Part shown: one piece after another, positions 1-5,829 of the stretch
Position numbering within the stretch: the first letter of the stretch is position 1
Layout of the letters: the number at the start of each line of letters is the position of its first letter
NCBI GenBank assembly: GCA_013044085.1
Contig: JABEVI010000026.1
Location: forward strand, 1 to 5,829
Source: Steroidobacteraceae bacterium
GTDB taxonomy: Bacteria; Pseudomonadota; Gammaproteobacteria; Steroidobacterales; Steroidobacteraceae
Reading direction: 5' to 3'
DNA: 5,829 nt
Made by a program: the position numbers and the translations under genes
Notes under the pieces: generated by a model
What the model saw: only the letters and a program-made list of their open reading frames with translations
Database searches by the model: none
What the model was told of the DNA's origin: nothing

Positions 1-1326
1 GCGATTGCACCGGTCGTGACGACCTTGATCGCGTTCCTCGGCTGGATCATCGGCGACTATTCGCACCGATACCTACGGGGGGAGCCCGGGCAGAACCGCT
101 ACATCGTTGCCTTCCTGACGACACTCGGCGCGGTAGTCACGGTCGTCGTCAGTACGAACCTCGCGATTCTCATCGTCGCCTGGGCGCTGTGCAGCGCAGC
201 GCTTCACCATCTGCTCAGCTTCTATCGTGACCGCCCGGCGGCGATCATCGTGGCCCACAAGAAGTTTCTGGCGAGCCGGCTCGCCGAGGGTCTTCTCCTC
301 GTCGCGGCGGTGCTGATCTACCGGCAATGGGGCACGCTCGATCTGGTCGCGATCGCAGCACGGGCCCGGCAGATTGACGCTCTGCCGTGGATGGCGGGCA
401 CGGCCGCGGTGCTCATCGCCGCCGCCGTACTGCTCAAATGTGCGCAACTGCCGCTGCATGGCTGGCTCATCCAGGTCATGGAAGCGCCGACGCCGGTATC
501 GGCGCTGCTGCATGCCGGCGTCGTGAATCTGGGCGGCTACGTGCTGATCCGGCTGGCCCCGCTGATCGGTGCCTCGCCGGTCGCGCAGATCGTGCTCGTT
601 TTGGTCGGCAGCCTGACCGCCGCGCTCGCCGGTCTCGTGATGCTCACCCGCATCACGATCAAGGTCCGTCTGGCCTGGTCTACTTGCTCGCAGATGGGAT
701 TCATGGTGATGGAGTGCGGCCTTGGACTCTACGATCTCGCGATGTTGCATCTTCTCGCGCATGCTCTCTACAAGGCCTACGCGTTCCTGTCGGCCGGGGA
801 GGCTGTGCGTGACGGACGAGTGCGTGAGGTGATCGCGCTGAACCGCGATGCAGTCGCTCGCGCATCGCTGTTCTGGCCGATGCTTGCACTGCCGATCGCC
901 TTGCTCGTCGCGACAGGTTCGGCGCTCGTGTGGCATGACGTCTTTGGCCTGCCCTCGCTTCCCTGGATCGCGGCGGTGTTGTTGGCCTGTGGTCTTGCCA
1001 CCTTGCTGTGGTCGCCGGCACGAGGATCGCGGCCGGGCGGAATCGAATTTGTCGCGCTGCTCGCAGGTACGCAAATCTATCTGGGCTGGCATTGGCTATT
1101 GAGCGCGCGCCTCGGTGTCACGGCACTGCCGACCTCTACGGGCCTCGCGGCCTTTGCGCTCACGATCTTCGCGACCCTCTACGGGGTGCAGGCCGGTGTG
1201 ATCCTCAGACCGCGAAGCACCCTGCCAAGCCGTCTATATGATTGGATCTACGCCGGCTTGTATCTCGACGAGCGATTTACCCGCCTCACCTTCCGCCTCT
1301 GGCCGTTGAGCGAGACCAACCCATGA
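1..1326 (+). CDS. dabB: DabB/MpsA-type proton-conducting membrane subunit of the DAB inorganic carbon transporter (5' end outside window)
   Basis: Cation-channel subunit of a two-part inorganic-carbon pump; it is thought to let protons (or Na+) flow inward to drive its partner DabA at the inner membrane. The frame is open from base 1 and carries hydrophobic, membrane-like sequence there, so the GTG at 16 is probably not the start and perhaps 80-100 N-terminal residues are missing (inferred from usual family length of about 500-550). It belongs to the NuoL/MrpA antiporter family (PF00361). Visible hallmarks are a membrane lysine (436-438) followed by QLPLHGWL, the APTPVSALLHAG signature (484-519), and HALYKAYAFLSAG, with a second membrane lysine at 772-774. 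Many hydrophobic helices alternate with short loops. The C-terminal tail (LYDWIYAGLYLDERFTRLTF) is typical of the NuoL-like proteins paired with DUF2309, not of Complex I NuoL. The next gene, dabA, overlaps its stop codon, which separates it from a respiratory or Mrp subunit. The carbon-uptake role is inferred from family and partner. Confidence 0.93.
   Translation, partial: AIAPVVTTLIAFLGWIIGDYSHRYLRGEPGQNRYIVAFLTTLGAVVTVVVSTNLAILIVAWALCSAALHHLLSFYRDRPAAIIVAHKKFLASRLAEGLLLVAAVLIYRQWGTLDLVAIAARARQIDALPWMAGTAAVLIAAAVLLKCAQLPLHGWLIQVMEAPTPVSALLHAGVVNLGGYVLIRLAPLIGASPVAQIVLVLVGSLTAALAGLVMLTRITIKVRLAWSTCSQMGFMVMECGLGLYDLAMLHLLAHALYKAYAFLSAGEAVRDGRVREVIALNRDAVARASLFWPMLALPIALLVATGSALVWHDVFGLPSLPWIAAVLLACGLATLLWSPARGSRPGGIEFVALLAGTQIYLGWHWLLSARLGVTALPTSTGLAAFALTIFATLYGVQAGVILRPRSTLPSRLYDWIYAGLYLDERFTRLTFRLWPLSETNP
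1323..1326 (+). promoter_or_regulatory. ATGA start/stop overlap coupling dabB to dabA
   Basis: The dabA start codon ATG (1323-1325) overlaps the dabB stop TGA (1324-1326). No strong Shine-Dalgarno sequence precedes it; only weak GAG/GCGAG purines lie about 8-15 bases upstream. Translation of dabA therefore probably depends on ribosomes finishing dabB, which would keep the two subunits in proportion. The dabA frame stays open upstream to 1242, but that part lies inside the conserved dabB tail, and the protein made from 1323 begins just before the conserved DabA N-terminal block. Confidence 0.8.
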
Positions 1327-3752
1327 GGTCCGCATCCGAGTTGACCTTCGCCATCGAGACCGCCTGCCGTGTCATTGCCCCGAGTTGGCCGCTCGATCGG
1401 CAGATCGCGGTCAATCCGTATTGGGGTTTCATCGAGCGTCCGTTCACGCAGGCCGCGGCTATCCTGCGCCGCCAGATCGGTGCGCGTTTCGCGCTGCCGC
1501 CGGGCGAGTACCTCCGGGCCTGGCATTCAGGACAGATCTCGGCATCCGCCCTCACTCGCGCACTTGCGCAGGAGCGCAGCGGACTGAGCTGCGAGCAGGC
1601 GGTGGCCGCCTTGCAGGCGGCGCGCCCCCGAGATCCGGCGTTGCCTTTGTTGTCGGATCTCGTCGATCGGCGCGCAAAGCCGGCCGCCGGACCGCGGTGG
1701 CGCGAGACGATCACGCAACAGGTGAGCCAGTACTGCGCTTCGTACTTCGATGAGCGTCAGGCCGACTGGCACCGTGAGCGGACCGCAGGTCTGTTTGCCG
1801 GATGGCGCCGCGGCCTGCAGGTCGATCATGCGATCGAACCCTTGATGAACGCACCCGATATCCGGGCGCGCGCACGGCGCCTTGCGGACGATCCGCAGGC
1901 CGCGATCGGCTGGGCACTGGATCGTCTCGGCGTCCCGCCCGAAGAGGCGGCGGAACTGCTGCAAGTGTGCCTCCTGCGTATCAATGGCTGGGCATCCTGG
2001 TGCGCCTATCTTGGATGGGAGGCCGGGCTTGCCGGGGCCACCGACATGCACCTGCGGGAACTGCTGGCGATTCGCGTGAGCTGGGAGGCGCTGTTGCACG
2101 ATGGATGCCTCGATCCAGGGTCGCTCGGGTCCGAATGGCGGCAGCAATGGATGCACGCACGTTGCGCGAGTCCATCGGCCTTCGACGCGTGGGATCGAAT
2201 CTGGCAGCGTGCGCACGAGATCAGCTATCAGGATCAGCTGATCGGACTGCTCGAGTCAGGCGGTAACAAAGCCGATACAGCGTCGGCCGAATCGCCGACC
2301 GCCCAGCTTGTCTTCTGCATCGATGTGCGCTCGGAGCGTTTTCGCCGCGCGCTTGAATCGATTGACCCGGCCCTCGAAACCCGCGGCTTTGCCGGCTTCT
2401 TCGGCATGCCGATTCGATACACGCCGATCGGCACACGCGCCTCACGTCCCCAGCTGCCGGGCCTCATCTCTCCGCTCATCGAAGTCAGCGACTCGAGCGG
2501 GGATCCGCAGCAGGACGCTGCGATCGCCAGGCGGCGCGTGGCCAGTCTCGGCACATCGGCGGCCCTGCAGCCTTTCCTGAGGCTGCCGTCCGCAGGCTTC
2601 TCCCTCGTGGAGACCCTCGGTCTGGGGTATGCCGGTGCGATTCTCCGCCGGCATTTCGGCGCTGCCAGCGGCTCTGTCGATGCGTTCGGCTTGAGTGCGA
2701 AAGATGCCTGCGCCTTGGCCCCGACACTCGGCCTGGTGCCGGCAGCAGAACAGATCCGCGGCAAGGCGGCGCTGCTCGCCGGGATCCTGCGGACGATGAG
2801 CCTTGGCTCGGGATTCGCTCGCCTGCTCGTGTTCGTCGGTCACGGCGGTCAGAGCGCCAATAATCCGCAGGCGGCCGCGCTCGACTGCGGCGCGTGTGGC
2901 GGCCAGTCGGGTGATATCAATGCGCGGCTCCTGGCCGGGCTCATCAACGACCCCGCGGTTCGCCGGGCGCTCGTTGAGTTCGGAATCGACATCCCCGCCG
3001 AGACCGTTGCCGTGGGTGCTTTGCACAACACCACCACCGACGAAGTGACGCTATTCGACCTCGATCGGGTGCCTGGGAGTCACGCCGCGGGCCTCGCCCG
3101 GCTGCAGCGCCGTTTGGTGGAGGCAGGCCTTATAACCCGCGCCGAACGCGCGCCGAGCCTCGGCCTTGGCAACCTCGCGCAGCGGCCGGATGCACTCTTG
3201 AAAGTGATCCGCCGGCGTGCGCGGGACTGGGCCGAGACCCGGCCCGAATGGGGCCTCGCCGACAACGCTGCCTTCATCGTGGCGCCGAGATGGCGCACTC
3301 GCGGACGGGATCTGGCCGGCCGGTGCTTCCTGCACGACTACTGCTGGGCGGACGATCGCGACGGTGAGGTGCTCGAACAAATCATGACGGCGCCTATGCT
3401 CGTCACTCACTGGATCAATCTGCAGTACTACGCCTCCACCGTGGATCCTGATCGCTTCGGCAGCGGCAACAAGGTGTTGCACAACGTGGTCTGCGGGCGC
3501 ATCGGTGTCTTCGAGGGCAATACCGGTGATCTGCGCATCGGCCTGTCCCATCAGTCGGTGCGCGACCATGAGCGCTGGATGCATACGCCGCTGCGTCTGT
3601 CCGTGTTCATCGATGCGCCACGCGAGCGCATCGAGGACATCTGTGCAAAACAGACCACCGTGCGCCGTCTGGTCGCGAACGAGTGGCTGTACCTGTTCCG
3701 TTTCACCGACACCGGCATCGAGCGCCTTCACGATGCGCGCTGGCAGGTCTGA
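1323..3752 (+). CDS. dabA: DabA/MpsB, zinc-dependent inorganic carbon transporter subunit (DUF2309, UPF0753)
   Basis: Complete gene of 809 codons. DabA is the catalytic subunit of the DAB complex: a peripheral protein on the cytoplasmic face that resembles beta-carbonic anhydrase and is proposed to convert CO2 to bicarbonate in one direction, powered by cation flow through DabB. The N-terminal block (about residues 15-35) has the family pattern IAPSWPLDRQIAVNPYWGF. The zinc site is intact: VFCIDVRSE supplies C332 and D334, VFVGHGG supplies H507, and LDCGACGG supplies C522. The H-to-C gap of 15 and the CxD spacing match the site described for the Halothiobacillus neapolitanus protein (C351, D353, H524, C539, from memory). 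The C-terminal signature includes INLQYYAST (from about 698), GSGNKVLHNVV (from about 713) and DLRIGLSHQSV. There is no signal peptide and no clear membrane helix. ATG 1323 is chosen over the longer open frame because it forms the ATGA overlap with dabB and begins the conserved region. Nothing suggests truncation or loss of activity. Confidence 0.96.
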   Translation: MRSASELTFAIETACRVIAPSWPLDRQIAVNPYWGFIERPFTQAAAILRRQIGARFALPPGEYLRAWHSGQISASALTRALAQERSGLSCEQAVAALQAARPRDPALPLLSDLVDRRAKPAAGPRWRETITQQVSQYCASYFDERQADWHRERTAGLFAGWRRGLQVDHAIEPLMNAPDIRARARRLADDPQAAIGWALDRLGVPPEEAAELLQVCLLRINGWASWCAYLGWEAGLAGATDMHLRELLAIRVSWEALLHDGCLDPGSLGSEWRQQWMHARCASPSAFDAWDRIWQRAHEISYQDQLIGLLESGGNKADTASAESPTAQLVFCIDVRSERFRRALESIDPALETRGFAGFFGMPIRYTPIGTRASRPQLPGLISPLIEVSDSSGDPQQDAAIARRRVASLGTSAALQPFLRLPSAGFSLVETLGLGYAGAILRRHFGAASGSVDAFGLSAKDACALAPTLGLVPAAEQIRGKAALLAGILRTMSLGSGFARLLVFVGHGGQSANNPQAAALDCGACGGQSGDINARLLAGLINDPAVRRALVEFGIDIPAETVAVGALHNTTTDEVTLFDLDRVPGSHAAGLARLQRRLVEAGLITRAERAPSLGLGNLAQRPDALLKVIRRRARDWAETRPEWGLADNAAFIVAPRWRTRGRDLAGRCFLHDYCWADDRDGEVLEQIMTAPMLVTHWINLQYYASTVDPDRFGSGNKVLHNVVCGRIGVFEGNTGDLRIGLSHQSVRDHERWMHTPLRLSVFIDAPRERIEDICAKQTTVRRLVANEWLYLFRFTDTGIERLHDARWQV

Positions 3753-3998
3753 GGATTCGAACTTGCGGCGGGCTTTTTCAGTCCTGGGCCTTACGGCAAC
3801 TTCGGCGAGAATCACGCCGCTTTCAAATTGGTGTTTGGCGTGCGCACACTTTCGGTCATCCGCGCTGGTCGTTCTCGGCACTTGGCACTCGGCCGGGGCC
3901 GGCGTGCAGCTATGAACGCTTCAACGCCGCCGGTGCCAATCCGAGCTTGTACACCGTCGGCATGAGCTATTGGTTTCTGTAAGTTCCCCGGTCAATCT
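3753..3998. other. Convergent intergenic gap between dabA and the TonB-dependent receptor gene
   Basis: This spacer separates two genes that point at each other. A T5 run (3774-3778) follows the GC-rich GCGGCGGGC shortly after the dabA stop, but I could not pair that GC tract with upstream bases. A 5-bp inverted repeat (CGGCG 3803-3807, CGCCG 3815-3819, 7-base loop) is not followed by a T tract. A short GC palindrome-like stretch lies around 3890-3903. None is a convincing intrinsic terminator, so termination may be Rho-dependent or lie in weak structures. The right part carries the beta-barrel-like remnant listed separately. Confidence 0.6.
3783..3982 (+). pseudogene. Possible remnant of the C-terminus of an outer-membrane beta-barrel protein gene
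   Basis: The sequence reads as two pieces in different frames. In the dabA frame, 3783-3848 gives PGPYGNFGENHAAFKLVFGV and two more residues. Two frames along, 3851-3982 gives FGHPRWSF, then after a few odd residues YERFNAAGANPSLYTVG and MSYWFL before TAA (3980-3982). Alternating aromatic and polar residues, Asn/Gly/Tyr richness and an ending in YTVGMSYWF look like the last strands and C-terminal beta-signal of a Gram-negative porin-like protein. A genuine barrel would normally end at the Phe; here one Leu follows. No start codon, signal peptide or ribosome site precedes it, and the gap to dabA is too small for a full gene, so I infer a decayed tail left by a deletion or by insertion of neighbouring DNA. 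I cannot name the family. Chance resemblance is possible because the piece is short. Confidence 0.4.
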
Positions 3999-5829
3999 TC
4001 AGAAATCGACCGCGATCGTTCCGAAGACGCCGATCGGCTCCTCGTAGATGGCGCGCACGAAGGACGTGCCCGCAAAGGTCGTGTCGCCGTAACCGAACGT
4101 GTAGTAGTGACGGTTGAGCACGTTGTCGACGTGCAGTCCCAACTTGACGTCCTTGAACATGCCCCGGTCGATCGGCAAGGTGTCACGCAGGGTGAGGTTC
4201 ATGACCGCGTAGCTCGGAATGGTTTCGGCGCCCGGTACGCCCGCATTGTATTCGTTCACGTATTGCGATCCGGCGTAGTGCTCACTGACATCCGCGCGCC
4301 AGGTCCGCCATTTCCAGCCTACGCCGAGGTTGCCGAGAATCTTCGGCACGCCCGCGAGCGGCTGCCCGGAACTCACGCTTTGTCCCTGAATCGCGGCCGT
4401 TCCGGCCGAACTGGCGACGGTGAAGGCGGTCGTGAAAAATGCCCGGTTCTCGGAGATGTTGCCGAAAATGCTGAAGTCGCCGAGCTGTGACTTGAAGGTG
4501 TCCTGCATGTCGAGTTCCACGCCTTCGTAACGCGAGCTGCCGCCGTTCGTCGTGGTCGATTGCTGGGTCGACGGGTCGGTGGCGCTGATGAATGTGTTGG
4601 CAAAGCCCTCGCGGTAGGCATTCAAGGCCAACACGAGACCACGCTTCGAGAACCGCGCGCCGGCTTCGATGTCGCTCACGTACTCGGGCGTGACGTGCAG
4701 GGGCGTCACGACTGAATTTCCCACGTTGTTGTAGTACGCGGCTATCCCCGGAAACTTGGCGGTTTTGCCCCACGCCGCGTACAGACTCCAGTTCCTCACC
4801 GGCTGCCAGTTCATCCCGATGGTCGGCGAGGTGTAGTGCTCGGTATCCGATATCGTTCCACTGTTCCCATAGAAGAAGCCGATGTTGTCGAAGTCGGAGG
4901 TGCGGGCAAACATATACTTGACGCCGGGCGTCACATGTACCGTATGACCAAACAGGCTGATCGTGTCCTGCACGTACGCCGAGCCCAAGGTGCGGCCGTC
5001 GTGTTCGTCCCAGGCATTGTTGTACCCCGTGGTGAGCGGCATCGGTGCTGCGCCGTACCAGTATTCGGCCGAATGCAGCGTCGTGTGCGAGTAATCGGCA
5101 CCGAACTTCACGAGGTTGCGGGGCAGCGTCAGCGTGAAGTGCGGCATGAAGCCAAATTGGTGAGTGACGTAGATGTACGTGTGGTAGGCATTCCCCGCCT
5201 GTTTGCTACCAAAGGCCGCGGCGGGATCGTAAGTCGGATTCGGCAGCCAGAAGTCGAAATTGCCGGGTTGATTGGGCAGCGCGTAGGGCTGCGTCGCACT
5301 CTGGATGAACGCCGGGTTGCCATACGACACGCGGTTGTAGTCGACCGTACGCGCATACACGCGCGCGTTGTACTTGAACCACGAGTTCACGCGCATGCGG
5401 TCGCCTAGAATGTAGGTGCCGCCATGATCTATGTTGTAGCTGTTGGTCCAGTTCAGCGGCCATCCATAGCCATAGCCGTACTGTTGGATCAGCGGCAGGG
5501 GAATCGAGTGGGGCGTGAAACCCCGGTTAGCGTTGTAAATGGCGTAGGCGTACACCTTGCCGGCGCCGCCGGCATAGGGCAGCAAGCCGGAATAGTAAAG
5601 ATTGGTGTTACGGTTGCCGGAATTCGTCTGCCAGCCGCTGCTGCTGTTGTGGTTGATGCTGAGCATGTTGCGCACGCCGGCGATGTCGCCGGTCTGGCCG
5701 GTCAGGGCGTAGTACGCCGTATGAAAACTACCGCCGCCGAAACTCGCGGTTGCCTTGGCCACCGCCGAGGGGTCGCGCGGCTTGAATTCGATCGTGCCGC
5801 CCAGCGAATTGTAGGCGGTCACCGCCGGA
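3999..5829 (-). CDS. TonB-dependent outer-membrane receptor, C-terminal ~609 residues (5' end outside window)
   Basis: Ligand-gated outer-membrane channel that imports scarce substrates (commonly ferric siderophores, also haem, cobalamin, metals or sugars) using energy from TonB-ExbB-ExbD. The stop is the complement of 3999-4001, and the frame runs open off the right edge, so the GTG at 5820-5822 is internal. The first visible residues, TAYNSLGGTIEFKPRD (about 5775-5819), match the end of the plug domain, where GG-I is typical. The rest is barrel: many alternating Tyr/Trp/Asn/Thr strands and long polar loops, WSLYAAWGKTAKFPGI (about 4745-4795), a conserved barrel pattern, and HVDNVLNRHYYT (about 4098-4133), the usual penultimate-strand motif. 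It ends in AVDF with the terminal Phe needed for Bam-dependent assembly. A short direct repeat CCATAG at about 5464-5475 encodes part of a YGYGYGW loop. The family is firm but the substrate cannot be told. The gene converges on dabA and is transcribed separately; the signal peptide, TonB box and promoter are not in the window. Confidence 0.95.
   Translation of the reverse strand, partial: PAVTAYNSLGGTIEFKPRDPSAVAKATASFGGGSFHTAYYALTGQTGDIAGVRNMLSINHNSSSGWQTNSGNRNTNLYYSGLLPYAGGAGKVYAYAIYNANRGFTPHSIPLPLIQQYGYGYGWPLNWTNSYNIDHGGTYILGDRMRVNSWFKYNARVYARTVDYNRVSYGNPAFIQSATQPYALPNQPGNFDFWLPNPTYDPAAAFGSKQAGNAYHTYIYVTHQFGFMPHFTLTLPRNLVKFGADYSHTTLHSAEYWYGAAPMPLTTGYNNAWDEHDGRTLGSAYVQDTISLFGHTVHVTPGVKYMFARTSDFDNIGFFYGNSGTISDTEHYTSPTIGMNWQPVRNWSLYAAWGKTAKFPGIAAYYNNVGNSVVTPLHVTPEYVSDIEAGARFSKRGLVLALNAYREGFANTFISATDPSTQQSTTTNGGSSRYEGVELDMQDTFKSQLGDFSIFGNISENRAFFTTAFTVASSAGTAAIQGQSVSSGQPLAGVPKILGNLGVGWKWRTWRADVSEHYAGSQYVNEYNAGVPGAETIPSYAVMNLTLRDTLPIDRGMFKDVKLGLHVDNVLNRHYYTFGYGDTTFAGTSFVRAIYEEPIGVFGTIAVDF

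Noticed and set aside
73..1092. 339-codon open frame on the minus strand opposite dabB
   Set aside because: Composition is dominated by Arg, Gln, Asp and His as expected for the antisense of a GC-rich membrane-protein gene; no domain or start context, and dabB on the other strand is clearly real.
3741..3766. GGATTCGAAC just after the dabA stop resembles a minus-strand tRNA T-loop, with TGG upstream like a CCA end
   Set aside because: The flanking bases do not form a T stem or acceptor stem, the CCA register is off, and no D or anticodon arm is seen; it also overlaps the dabA stop.
3803..3819. CGGCG/CGCCG inverted repeat as a transcription terminator
   Set aside because: Only 5 bp with a 7-base loop and no following T run; it also lies in the putative barrel-remnant sequence.
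3051..3881. 276-codon minus-strand open frame opposite the dabA 3' end
   Set aside because: It is antisense to the strongly conserved DabA C-terminus and shows no recognisable protein features; long antisense frames are common at this GC content.
3505..3915. 136-codon plus-strand open frame across the dabA end and the gap
   Set aside because: Mostly an out-of-frame shadow of dabA, Ser/Arg/Cys-rich, with no conserved features.
4836..5408. 190-codon plus-strand open frame opposite the TonB-dependent receptor
   Set aside because: Arg/Val/His-rich antisense shadow of a clearly coding beta-barrel; no ribosome site or domain recognised.

Overview
The window is a high-GC proteobacterial segment with two co-directional genes followed by one convergent gene. 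The first two genes form an inorganic-carbon uptake operon of the DAB type (DabB-DabA, also called MpsA-MpsB). The third is a TonB-dependent outer-membrane receptor, so the host is Gram-negative. A DAB pair in such a genome most often belongs to an autotroph that concentrates CO2/bicarbonate for Rubisco, for example a sulfur- or iron-oxidising gamma- or betaproteobacterium. Heterotrophs also carry DAB, and no Rubisco, carboxysome or CbbR/LysR gene is visible here, so that assignment is an inference.

Layout: (1) 1-1326 (+) is the 3' part of dabB, a NuoL/MrpA-like proton-conducting membrane subunit whose N-terminus lies off the left edge. (2) 1323-3752 (+) is a complete dabA (DUF2309, PF10070) of 809 codons, overlapping dabB by the four bases ATGA. 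All four ligand positions of the beta-carbonic-anhydrase-like zinc site are present (C332, D334, H507, C522). (3) 3753-3998 is a 246-base convergent gap with no convincing terminator. Its right half can be read, across a frame change, as the last two strands of an outer-membrane beta-barrel protein, probably a gene remnant. (4) 3999-5829 (-) is the C-terminal ~609 residues of a TonB-dependent receptor; its signal peptide, TonB box and most of the plug are off the right edge.

How the genes work together: DabB is expected to pass protons (or another cation) across the inner membrane and so energise DabA, which hydrates CO2 to bicarbonate on the cytoplasmic side in one direction. The receptor is on the opposite strand with its own upstream region outside the window and has no evident link to carbon uptake. 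I see no RNA gene, CRISPR array, insertion sequence or clear new system. The most unusual item is the decayed beta-barrel tail between the two convergent units.
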